From the NCBI GenBank assembly GCA_052038315.1, contig JBQGCF010000079.1, positions 1-17,899 on the forward strand: 17,899 nt of DNA. Reading direction: 5' to 3'. Source of the stretch: Iamia sp052038315. GTDB taxonomy: Bacteria; Actinomycetota; Acidimicrobiia; Acidimicrobiales; Iamiaceae. The notes below the pieces were generated by a model. That model did not search any database. It saw only the letters and a list, made by a program, of their open reading frames with translations, and was not told the origin of the DNA. Both the position numbers and the translations under genes were made by a program. This document shows, one piece after another, positions 1 through 6,205 of this stretch. Position 1 is the stretch's first letter. Every line of letters begins with the position of its first letter.

Positions 1-46
1 CCAACCGCAGCCGGCCTTCGGGCGTGAGGGGAGCGTTACCGTGCAA
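1..46 (-). CDS. IS481-family transposase, N-terminal 15 residues only (truncated by window edge)
   Basis: The visible protein reads MHGNAPLTPEGRLRL, which matches the conserved opening of IS481-family DDE transposases (typically NAPLTPEGRxRL or NARLTPHGR, before a helix-turn-helix). I chose the TTG at 46-44 because an AGGAGG lies six bases upstream and the homology begins right after it. The HTH and DDE catalytic core would lie outside the window, so integrity and activity cannot be judged. It would mobilise the element whose end is at 141. Confidence 0.7.
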   Translation of the reverse strand, partial: MHGNAPLTPEGRLRL

Positions 47-141
47 GACGAGCCTCCTGGGTTCGTGTGATGCCTTCGACAGCTCCACACTCGCCCAGGA
101 GGCCACCTACTCAGCTGTCAACAACGTCCCAGGGCACAACA
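1..141 (-). mobile_element. Terminal part of an IS481-family insertion sequence (rest lies outside the window)
   Basis: Read on the minus strand, the segment opens with TGTTGTGCCCTGGGACGTTG at 141, a TGT-initiated terminus as in IS481-family elements. It continues through a leader of about 95 bases into the start of a transposase reading frame (46 down to 1). The outer end abuts GCTAGC (142-147), which fits the NCTAGN target described for IS481. The other terminus and the second copy of the target are outside the window, so the inverted repeat cannot be paired here. The family call rests on the transposase N-terminus plus the target site. Confidence 0.72.
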
Positions 142-147
142 GCTAGC
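142..147. repeat. Candidate IS481 target-site duplication (GCTAGC)
   Basis: GCTAGC sits exactly between the TGT terminus of the insertion sequence (141) and the end of the hydrolase gene. IS481 is known to duplicate a 6-bp NCTAGN target. The TAG stop of the hydrolase-ABM gene is inside this hexamer. Only one copy is visible, so the duplication is inferred. Confidence 0.55.
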
Positions 148-1555
148 GGAGGGTGGGCTTGCCGCCCAGGGGGACCTCGTCGACGTAGGTCGCGTCGCCG
201 GAGACGAGGGGGGCGAAGCGGGCCATGTAGGCCTGGGCCTCGGCGCTGGCGAAGACCTCGGCGTGGGCCTCCTCGCTGGTCCAGCCCTCGGTCAGGAAGA
301 CGAGGTCGGGGTCGCTGGCGCTGCGGCCGACGAGGAAGACGACGCAGGCGTCGGCGGCGGCCGGGCCGGTCACCGGGCCGCTGAGGAGGAGGTCGACCAG
401 CTCGTCGCCCCGCCCGGGCACGGCGGTCATGGTGGCGTGGAAGCCGTAGCCGACCGGGGTGAGCCGGCGATCGAGCCAGCGGGCGATGCCGGCGAGGGTG
501 GCGGTCGTCTCGGGGAGGTGGGGGAAGAGGGGCCAGACGTGGATCAGGTCGTCCTCGACGACCAGGTCGACCGTCGCCCCGGCGGCGCGGGCCCGGGCGG
601 CGAAGGCCCGGCTGTCGTCGATGAGCATGTCGCCGGTGCCGGTGACGACCAGCAGCGGCGGGAGGGTGCCCAGCTGCTCGTCGGTGGCGAAGACGGGCGA
701 GAGCGACGGCGAGTCCAGGTCTGCGCCGGCCGCGTGCAGCGCGGCGCCGGCGACCAGCACGTCCCGACGCAGGAGGGGGTCGTCGACGGTGGTGGTCGAC
801 GGGCCGGCCAGGGTGAGGTCGAGCCACGGGGAGAGGAGGACGGCGGCGGCGGGGCGGGGCGAGCCGGCGGCGGCGAGGGCGAGGAGGGTGGAGACGACCA
901 GGCCGCCGCCGGCCGAGTCGCCGGCCAGGACGAGGCGGGCCGGGTCGTGGCCGTCGGCCAGGAGCGCGTCGACGACGGCGGTGGCGTCCTCGACTCCGGC
1001 CGGATGGGGGTGCTCGGGGGCGAGGCGGTGGTCGACGACGACCACGTCGCGCCCGGTGGCGAGGGCGAGCCGGGCGGCCAGCGAGCGGTGGCTGGCCGGC
1101 GATCCGGCCACGTGGCCGCCCCCGTGCAGGTACCCGATCGTGCCTGCGGGGTGCGGCGGTGAGACCGGAGGGGTCGAGGCGTCGACGGCCGGCGCGACGT
1201 CGAGCGGGCCGCCACCGTGCTCGTGCACGATCGTGCCTGCGGGGTGCGGCGGCGAGTCCGGGGAGGCCGAGGCGTCGGCGGCCGGCGCGACGTCGAGTGG
1301 GCCGCCGCCGTGCTCGTGCACGATCGTGCCCGCAGGGTGAGCGGCCGGAGCCGTGGTGCCGGGGGAGGTGACGTGGTGGCGCTCGGCGGGGACGCCGCCG
1401 AGGGTGACGGGGGAGACGGTGACGCCGGCGGGGACGGGGGCGCCGGTGCCCATGGCCTCCATGGCGGCACGGAGGTCGGCCACCGAGGGGAGGTCGGGGC
1501 TGACGGGGGCGGCGCGCAGGGTGGCGACGAGGTCGGTGTGCTCGGGGCTGGGCAT
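143..1555 (-). CDS. HSL-type alpha/beta hydrolase fused to a C-terminal ABM (monooxygenase-like) domain, with a duplicated HGGG segment
   Basis: A 470-residue protein with two domains. Residues about 135-365 are an alpha/beta hydrolase of the hormone-sensitive-lipase type: oxyanion motif HGGG at 144-147, nucleophile Ser214 in GDSAGGG, and probable Asp309 and His339. The family hydrolyses small acyl esters. Residues about 370-470 resemble an antibiotic-biosynthesis monooxygenase (ABM) ferredoxin-like domain. HGGG also occurs at 82-85 and 113-116 inside two near-identical 31-residue repeats (73-103, 104-134), so the normal N-terminal cap is expanded. An AAGGA six bases before the ATG supports the start. 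It lies 49 bases behind the AraC gene on the same strand and is probably co-transcribed with it. The stop codon coincides with the IS481 target. No signal peptide is seen, so it is probably cytoplasmic. The substrate is unknown. Confidence 0.85.
   Translation of the reverse strand: MPSPEHTDLVATLRAAPVSPDLPSVADLRAAMEAMGTGAPVPAGVTVSPVTLGGVPAERHHVTSPGTTAPAAHPAGTIVHEHGGGPLDVAPAADASASPDSPPHPAGTIVHEHGGGPLDVAPAVDASTPPVSPPHPAGTIGYLHGGGHVAGSPASHRSLAARLALATGRDVVVVDHRLAPEHPHPAGVEDATAVVDALLADGHDPARLVLAGDSAGGGLVVSTLLALAAAGSPRPAAAVLLSPWLDLTLAGPSTTTVDDPLLRRDVLVAGAALHAAGADLDSPSLSPVFATDEQLGTLPPLLVVTGTGDMLIDDSRAFAARARAAGATVDLVVEDDLIHVWPLFPHLPETTATLAGIARWLDRRLTPVGYGFHATMTAVPGRGDELVDLLLSGPVTGPAAADACVVFLVGRSASDPDLVFLTEGWTSEEAHAEVFASAEAQAYMARFAPLVSGDATYVDEVPLGGKPTLR
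1154..1339 (-). repeat. In-frame 93-bp tandem duplication inside the hydrolase gene
   Basis: Two adjacent 93-bp units (1339-1247 and 1246-1154) each encode HPAGTIVHEHGGGPLDVAP plus a Pro/Ala-rich linker. By hand alignment they differ at about 10 of 93 bases, and four of 31 residues change. A third, partial copy of the leading part (HPAGTI, then YLHGGG) follows at 1153-1115 and is the one continuous with the hydrolase fold. Confidence 0.93.
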
Positions 1556-1604
1556 GATCGGTCCTTGGAGAGGTGAGCGGAAGGTGTCCCCATCGGACCC
1601 CGGA

Positions 1605-2507
1605 TCAGCCCGCGACCGTGAGACCCATGCGGTCGTGTCCTTGCCTGATCCTGCTCGCGTCCTGCCCGGGCGGGAGCCCGTACTGGCGCCGGTACTCCCG
1701 GTTGAACTGCGAGATGCTGTCGTAGCCGACCTGGTGGCCGACCGACGCCACGTCGGGCACGCCCGTCACCAGCAGCAGCCGAGCCCGGTGCAGGCGGACC
1801 TGCTTCTGGAACTGGATCGGGCTGAGCCCGGTCACCGAGCGGAACTTCCGGTGGAAGGCCGACACGCTCAGCCCCGACGAGCGGGCCAGGTCCTCGACCC
1901 GGAACGGCTCGGCGTGGTGCTCGCTGATCCACCGCACAGCCCGGCCGACATGGGCGGTCGTGCTGTCGGCCAGGCCCAGCTGGCGCAGGCTCGGCCCGAG
2001 CGGCCCGGTGAGCAGCCGCCACACGATCTCCCGTTCGAGCAGCGGCGCCAGCACCGCCCGGTCGTCGGGCGCGTCGAGCAGCTCGACCATGCGCACGACG
2101 GCGTCGAGCAGTGCCGGTGTCGCCGTGGCGACCCCCAGGGCCGACGGTGCCGGTGACCCCGGGACGAGGGCGCCCCCGGCGTCGAGCAGGACCGAGGCGA
2201 TCACCTCGGGTCGCAGCTCCAGCCCCACGCCGAGGGCCGGGTCCGACGGGCTGGGGTCGACGAAGTGGCCGGTCACCGGGAGGTCGATCGACGCCACCAG
2301 GTACTCGCCGGCCCGGTACTCGTACAGCCGGTCGCCGATCGCCAGCCGCTTGGCCCCCTGGGCGATCAGGGCGAAGACCGTGCCCGACGGCGACGTCCCC
2401 GGCTCCCGGGCCTCGGTCACCGACGACACCAGCAGGCCGTCGATGGCCGTGGTGCCGTCGGGCCGGGAGTGGCGGACGATCAGCGATCGCAGGTGGTCGA
2501 GCGACAT
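1605..2507 (-). CDS. AraC-family transcriptional regulator with AraC_N domain
   Basis: A 300-residue protein. Residues about 20-175 match the AraC_N-type sensor domain (FALIAQGAKRLAIGDRLYEY, then an AGEYLVASIDLPVTG strand). Residues about 190-290 carry the two AraC helix-turn-helix motifs (203-223 with VEDLARSSGLSVSAFHRKF; 251-273 with VASVGHQVGYDSISQFNREY). The reading frame extends further upstream, but ATG at 2507 is chosen because homology starts there and a TACGTT -10 box sits six bases before it. It is divergent from the SDR gene and directly upstream of the hydrolase gene. In this family such regulators often control an adjacent oxidoreductase, so both neighbours are likely targets. 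The ligand is unknown. Confidence 0.88.
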   Translation of the reverse strand: MSLDHLRSLIVRHSRPDGTTAIDGLLVSSVTEAREPGTSPSGTVFALIAQGAKRLAIGDRLYEYRAGEYLVASIDLPVTGHFVDPSPSDPALGVGLELRPEVIASVLLDAGGALVPGSPAPSALGVATATPALLDAVVRMVELLDAPDDRAVLAPLLEREIVWRLLTGPLGPSLRQLGLADSTTAHVGRAVRWISEHHAEPFRVEDLARSSGLSVSAFHRKFRSVTGLSPIQFQKQVRLHRARLLLVTGVPDVASVGHQVGYDSISQFNREYRRQYGLPPGQDASRIRQGHDRMGLTVAG

Positions 2508-2513
2508 GGCAGG

Positions 2514-2519
2514 AACGTA
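2514..2519 (-). promoter_or_regulatory. Predicted -10 box of the AraC gene (leaderless start)
   Basis: TACGTT followed by six bases and then the ATG. TAnnnT placed 6-7 bases before a start codon is the usual arrangement of leaderless actinobacterial transcripts. No clear -35 or ribosome-binding site is visible. Confidence 0.5.
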
Positions 2520-2603
2520 CCGCCGCACCAGGCCCACGACGGGAGGTCCGGCGCACTCGGAGCAGGATCGGGCAACGATCGGCGCTGATCGCTCTGCCCG
2601 CGA

Positions 2604-2622
2604 GGGACCGACCTGCGGTCCC
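2604..2622. promoter_or_regulatory. Inverted repeat upstream of the SDR gene
   Basis: GGGACCG and CGGTCCC form a perfect 7-bp inverted repeat around a 5-base centre, ending nine bases before the SDR ATG in the 124-bp AraC/SDR divergent region. It may be an operator or a hairpin in the 5' leader. AraC proteins usually bind direct repeats, so assignment to the neighbouring regulator is uncertain. No convincing -10 box for the SDR gene was found. Confidence 0.4.
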
Positions 2623-2631
2623 CTGGACGTC

Positions 2632-3405
2632 ATGAGCACCAGCCCGCACCCCATCGCCGTCGTCACCGGCGCCAGCTCCGGCATCGGCCAGGCCACCGCC
2701 GTCCGCCTGGCCGAGCGGGGCGACGACGTGATCCTCACCAACCGGGGCAACCCCGACGGCGCCGCCGCCACCGTGGCCGCCGTCGAGGCGGTCGGCCGCA
2801 CCGCCGTGGCCCTCCCCCTCGACGTCGGCGACGCGGCGACCTTCCCGGCGTTCGCCGAGCAGGTGGCCCGGGCCCTCGACGAGCGGTGGGGTCGGACGAC
2901 CTTCGACCACCTCGTCAACAACGCCGGCTTCGGGCTGATGACCCCGTTCGAGGACATGACCGACGAGGCCTACGAGACCGTCCACCGGGCGATCCTCAAG
3001 GGCCCCTTCTTCCTGACCCAGGCCCTCCTCCCGCTGCTCGCCGACGGCGGCGCCATCGTCAACACCACCAGCTCGTCGGCCCGCCCGACCGGCATGACCC
3101 GGGGCTACGCCGCCTACGCCACCATGAAGGGCGCCCTCGCCGTGCTGACCCGCGCGCTGGCCGGCGAGCTCAGCCCCCGGGGCATCCGGGTCAACGCCGT
3201 GGCGCCGGGGGCGACCCGCACCCGCATCGGCGGCGACGCCTTCGCCCACCACCCCGAGGTCATCCCGCCCATCGTCGAGCGCACCGCGCTGGGCCGGCTG
3301 GGCGAGCCCGAGGACGTCGGCGCGGTGATCGCCGCCCTGCTGTCGGACGACTTCCGCTGGATGACCGGCGAGGAGGTCGAGGTCTCCGGCGGTTTCGCCC
3401 TATAG
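2632..3405 (+). CDS. Short-chain dehydrogenase/reductase (classical SDR)
   Basis: A 257-residue cytoplasmic NAD(P)-dependent oxidoreductase of normal length for classical SDRs. The Rossmann cofactor motif TGASSGIG is at 12-19, the structural NNAG at 96-99, serines at 147-149 provide the catalytic Ser, and YATMK (Tyr162, Lys166) is the YxxxK pair. The PG motif and terminal strand (VSGGFAL) are present. The first three residues before the nucleotide fold are short, which supports the ATG at 2632. The substrate cannot be read from sequence. It is transcribed away from the AraC regulator, a common regulator-target pair. The 14-bp palindrome CGCCCTATAGGGCG covers its stop codon. Confidence 0.9.
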   Translation: MSTSPHPIAVVTGASSGIGQATAVRLAERGDDVILTNRGNPDGAAATVAAVEAVGRTAVALPLDVGDAATFPAFAEQVARALDERWGRTTFDHLVNNAGFGLMTPFEDMTDEAYETVHRAILKGPFFLTQALLPLLADGGAIVNTTSSSARPTGMTRGYAAYATMKGALAVLTRALAGELSPRGIRVNAVAPGATRTRIGGDAFAHHPEVIPPIVERTALGRLGEPEDVGAVIAALLSDDFRWMTGEEVEVSGGFAL

Positions 3406-3427
3406 GGCGGCGGGGCAGGGTGCCCCG

Positions 3428-4054
3428 ATGTCCCGTCCTGACCGCCCCCTGCGCGCCCCGGCGTGGGTCCTCGGGATCGGGCTGGCCCTGATCGCCCTGG
3501 CCGCCGGGCTCTGGCTGTTCGCCTGGTGGCGGTACGGCGACGTCCCCGAGTACACGAGCCGGGAGGCGGCCGACGTCCGGAGCCGCTTCGAGGCCGAGGT
3601 CGACGTCCCCGGCGAGGCGACCGTCGACCTCGACGACGGCCGGTACCTCGTCTACGTGGTCGTCCCGGGGGAGGACGAGGCGGTGGTGACGGGGCTGACG
3701 GCGGAGCTGACCGGCCCCGACGGCGAGATGCTCGCCCCCGCGCCCCCGGACCCGGACGCTGCGTCGACGGACGTCTTCCAGGGCACCGGCACCGACTTCG
3801 ACCTGGCCCTGATCGCCGAGGTCGAGGTGCGGTCCGGTGGCGAGCACACCCTCCGGATCGAGGGCGACCCGCCGTCCGGCGTCTCCACCGGCGGCATCGT
3901 CGAGGCGATCGACCGCCACGAGGGAGCCGACGCCGTCCTGGCCGGCGGTGCGCTGTTCGTCCTCGGGCTGCTCGTCGGCGGCGTCGGCGCCTTCGTCGCC
4001 CTGATCGGCGGGCTCTGGCTGGTCGTCAGCGCCGCGACGACAAGAAGGCGCTGA
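3428..4054 (+). CDS. Small membrane protein of unknown function
   Basis: A 208-residue protein that I do not recognise. One hydrophobic helix lies at about 13-34 (VLGIGLALIALAAGLWLFAW) after a short basic N-terminus. A hydrophilic, acidic, probably beta-rich region spans 36-165, and a long hydrophobic stretch at 169-201 makes one or two helices before the basic tail TRRR. The layout suggests an extracytoplasmic domain held by helices at both ends, as in small actinobacterial DUF4131/DUF3592-like membrane proteins, but no family can be named. It starts 23 bases after the SDR stop, so it is probably co-transcribed. Its 3' end overlaps the convergent crotonase gene by 29 bases. Confidence 0.75.
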   Translation: MSRPDRPLRAPAWVLGIGLALIALAAGLWLFAWWRYGDVPEYTSREAADVRSRFEAEVDVPGEATVDLDDGRYLVYVVVPGEDEAVVTGLTAELTGPDGEMLAPAPPDPDAASTDVFQGTGTDFDLALIAEVEVRSGGEHTLRIEGDPPSGVSTGGIVEAIDRHEGADAVLAGGALFVLGLLVGGVGAFVALIGGLWLVVSAATTRRR

Positions 4055-4793
4055 CGGCCTCGGCGTGCTCGGGGCTGGCGTAGGCCTCGGCCAGGGCGGC
4101 CAGCTCACGCCGCTGGACGTCGCCCAGGTCGGACGAGCAGGCGTTCCGGGTGAGCAGGCGCTTGATCGAGCGGACGGCACCGGGCGGGTTGGTGCCGTAG
4201 GAGCGGGCCCGCTCGACGGCGGCCTCCAGCAGCGTGTCGTGGGGGACGACCTCGTCGACCAGGCCCAGGGCGAGGGCCTCGGCCGCCTCGACCATGCGAC
4301 CCGACAGCATCAGGTCCGACGCCGCCCCGAAGCCGACCCGCTGGGGCAGGAACGACGACGAGGCCAGCTCGGGCACCAACCCCATCTTCACGAACCGCAG
4401 CGAGAGCCGGGCCCGGTCGGAGGCGACGATGCGGTCGCAGGGGAGGATCATCGTCAGCCCCACGCCGAGAGCCACGCCGTTGACGGCGGCGACGACGGGC
4501 TTGGTCGACCGCAGCAGCGCCACCCAGTCCCGGGCGTCCTCGGGCGCAGCGGCGGTGGCGTCGCCGTCGAGCTGGGCCTGGAACGTCGCCTCGATGTCGG
4601 CGCCGGCGCAGAACCCCCGCCCGGCACCGGTGATCACCAGGGCGCCGACGGCGGGGTCGGCCTCGGCGGCGTCGATGGCGGCGACCAGCTCGCCGCTCAT
4701 GCGGGGCGTCCAGGCGTTGAGCCGCTCGGGGCGGTCCAGCGTCAGCACCTCCACGTCGCCCTGGCGCTCGACGGTGATCTGCTCGTACGTCAT
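4026..4793 (-). CDS. Enoyl-CoA hydratase/isomerase-family protein (crotonase fold), isomerase-like active site
   Basis: A 255-residue crotonase of typical length. The oxyanion-hole segments are RGFCAGADI (59-67) and the region near VNGVALGVGL (104-113). Aligned by eye to rat hydratase, both acid/base glutamates are absent: Thr114 stands where Glu144 belongs and a Phe where Glu164 belongs. Instead Glu142 in GLVPE lies at the position of the catalytic Glu of delta3,delta2-enoyl-CoA isomerases. Double-bond isomerisation is therefore more likely than hydration (inference). Its ATG overlaps the TetR stop codon (ATGA), so it is translationally coupled to the regulator and probably repressed by it. 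It acts in acyl-CoA catabolism in the cytoplasm with the divergent dehydrogenase operon. Confidence 0.87.
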   Translation of the reverse strand: MTYEQITVERQGDVEVLTLDRPERLNAWTPRMSGELVAAIDAAEADPAVGALVITGAGRGFCAGADIEATFQAQLDGDATAAAPEDARDWVALLRSTKPVVAAVNGVALGVGLTMILPCDRIVASDRARLSLRFVKMGLVPELASSSFLPQRVGFGAASDLMLSGRMVEAAEALALGLVDEVVPHDTLLEAAVERARSYGTNPPGAVRSIKRLLTRNACSSDLGDVQRRELAALAEAYASPEHAEAVSAFLSSRR

Positions 4794-5389
4794 GGGTCGT
4801 CCTCCGGGGGGATGCCCGCCAGGCGACGGGCGAGGGTCTGGTGCACGGCGATGACGTCGGCCATCGACGGGCCGATCTCGCCGCTGGCGAAGGGCTCGAC
4901 CAGCGAGCTGCACAGGGTCACGATCGCCCGGGCCGTCTCCCGTGGCTCGCCCACGCCCGTGGCCGCGACCAGCGTCTCGAACAGGTCGAGCAGCCGGGCC
5001 CGCTTGGCGTCGATCACGGCCCGGTCGGCCGCCCCCAGGCGCGGGTGCTCGCGGAGGGCGACGTTCGAGGCCCGCTGGGCGAAGTCGTCGTGGAGGTGGG
5101 TGGCGATCAGGGTCGCCACCGCCTCGTCGAGCCGGGCGGCGGGGTCGGCCGCGGCCCCGTCGGGGAGGGCGGCGAGCCGGCGCTCGATGCGGGCGAGGGT
5201 GATCTCGTGGGCCTCGTCGAGGAACTCCCGGAGCAGGTCCAGCTTCGACGGGAAGTGGTGGTACAGGGCGGCGACGGTGACCCCGGCCCGGGCCGCCATG
5301 TCCCGGGTCGAGCTGCCCTCGTAGCCGTCCCGGCCCATCACCTCGACGGCGGCCCGCAGGATCGCCGCCTTCCCCGGTCGGTGGGCCAT
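4790..5389 (-). CDS. TetR/AcrR-family transcriptional repressor
   Basis: A 199-residue protein. The N-terminal TetR domain spans about 8-55, with the helix-turn-helix at 28-47 (STRDMAARAGVTVAALYHHFPSK, shortened here) and the usual LYHHF recognition helix. Residues 60-199 form a helical ligand-binding domain with no recognisable signature. It heads a two-gene unit with the crotonase downstream and faces the crotonase-dehydrogenase-VOC operon across 36 bases containing a palindrome. By analogy with FadR/KstR-type regulators near beta-oxidation genes, an acyl-CoA ligand is likely but not shown. The ATG at 5389 follows a TAGTTT box by six bases, so the message is probably leaderless. Confidence 0.9.
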   Translation of the reverse strand: MAHRPGKAAILRAAVEVMGRDGYEGSSTRDMAARAGVTVAALYHHFPSKLDLLREFLDEAHEITLARIERRLAALPDGAAADPAARLDEAVATLIATHLHDDFAQRASNVALREHPRLGAADRAVIDAKRARLLDLFETLVAATGVGEPRETARAIVTLCSSLVEPFASGEIGPSMADVIAVHQTLARRLAGIPPEDDP

Positions 5390-5395
5390 GCAGCG

Positions 5396-5416
5396 AAACT
5401 AAGCGATCGCTAAGTT
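5396..5416. promoter_or_regulatory. TetR operator palindrome overlapping two divergent -10 boxes
   Basis: AACTAAGCGATCGCTAAGTT (5397-5416) is a 20-bp dyad with a single mismatched pair. Its left arm on the minus strand supplies TAGTTT (5401-5396), six bases before the TetR ATG. Its right arm on the plus strand supplies TAAGTT (5411-5416), nine bases before the crotonase ATG. Binding of a TetR dimer here would block RNA polymerase in both directions, giving autorepression and control of the operon. Confidence 0.8.
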
Positions 5417-5425
5417 CGGTGCCCG

Positions 5426-6202
5426 ATGAGCGACGGGTACACCGAGATCCGGGTCGAGCGGCACGAGCACGTCGAGGTCGTCACCATCGACCGGCCGGCG
5501 GCCCGCAACGCCCTGACCTTCACCACCTACGCCGAGCTCCAGCGCGCCGTGGAGACGACGACCGCCCGCTGCCTCGTCGTCACCGGCGCCGATCCCGCCT
5601 TCTGCTCGGGTGACGACGTCAAGCAGGTGATGAGCGTCGTCGCCGACGCGCCCGCAGGCAGCCGCGAGCCACGGCTGACCCCGGCGGCCGGCGCCCTGCT
5701 GCGGACCGACGTGCCCGTCGTCGCCGCGGTCAACGGCGCCGCGGTGGGCTGGGGCATGGAGCTGGCCCTGATGGCCGACATCCGGGTCCTGTCCGAGCGG
5801 GCCCGGCTGGGCGAGCTGTTCGTCAAGCGGGGGCTGTGCTCCGACGTGGCCGGGCTGGGCCGTCTGGTCCAGCTGGTCGGGCGGGAGGCGGCCGCCGAGC
5901 TGCTCTTCACCGGGCGCCTGATCGATGCGGCGGAGGCGAGGGAGCTCGGCCTCACCCGACGGGTCGTCCCCCACGAGGACCTCATGGCCACGAGCATCGA
6001 GCTGGCCCAGGAGATCGCCGCCAACCCGCCGCTCGCCGTCCGGGCCCTCAAGGCCGGGTTGCGGCGGGCCCTCGACCCCGACTGGGACGATCTCGGCCGC
6101 TGGGTGAGCGCCACCCTCGCCGACCTCTTCCGGACCGACGACCACAGGGAGGGCGTGGCCGCCTTCCTCGAGAAGCGATCCCCGACCTACCAAGGAACCT
6201 GA
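5426..6202 (+). CDS. Enoyl-CoA hydratase/isomerase-family protein (crotonase fold), second copy
   Basis: A 258-residue crotonase. Oxyanion-hole elements are AFCSGDDV (58-65) and NGAAVGWGMEL (103-113). Glu112 corresponds to hydratase Glu144, but the second hydratase Glu (Glu164) is a Phe in LGELFVKRGL, and Asp140 in GLCSD sits where isomerases such as PaaG use Asp or Glu. The reaction is thus uncertain: hydratase, isomerase or a thioester-hydrolase variant. The sequence differs clearly from the crotonase at 4026-4793. It is the first gene of a tight operon, with only three bases before the acyl-CoA dehydrogenase, and is driven from the operator/promoter directly upstream. Its leader would be only a few bases long. 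Confidence 0.87.
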   Translation: MSDGYTEIRVERHEHVEVVTIDRPAARNALTFTTYAELQRAVETTTARCLVVTGADPAFCSGDDVKQVMSVVADAPAGSREPRLTPAAGALLRTDVPVVAAVNGAAVGWGMELALMADIRVLSERARLGELFVKRGLCSDVAGLGRLVQLVGREAAAELLFTGRLIDAAEARELGLTRRVVPHEDLMATSIELAQEIAANPPLAVRALKAGLRRALDPDWDDLGRWVSATLADLFRTDDHREGVAAFLEKRSPTYQGT

Positions 6203-6205
6203 ACC

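Noticed and set aside
3..146. Short plus-strand frame ending at the TAG at 144-146
   Set aside because: It is antisense to the insertion-sequence end and transposase start and has no visible start codon with a ribosome-binding site. The minus-strand reading gives a family match.
544..3252. 902-codon open frame on the minus strand
   Set aside because: It crosses the hydrolase and AraC genes and the divergent promoter, is low-complexity (Arg/Gly/Pro/Ser), and has no family motif. It is a GC-driven shadow.
3396..3409. 14-bp perfect palindrome CGCCCTATAGGGCG over the SDR stop codon
   Set aside because: There is no loop room for an RNA hairpin and the downstream gene starts 18 bases later. It is possibly chance, or a minor protein site, with no supporting context.
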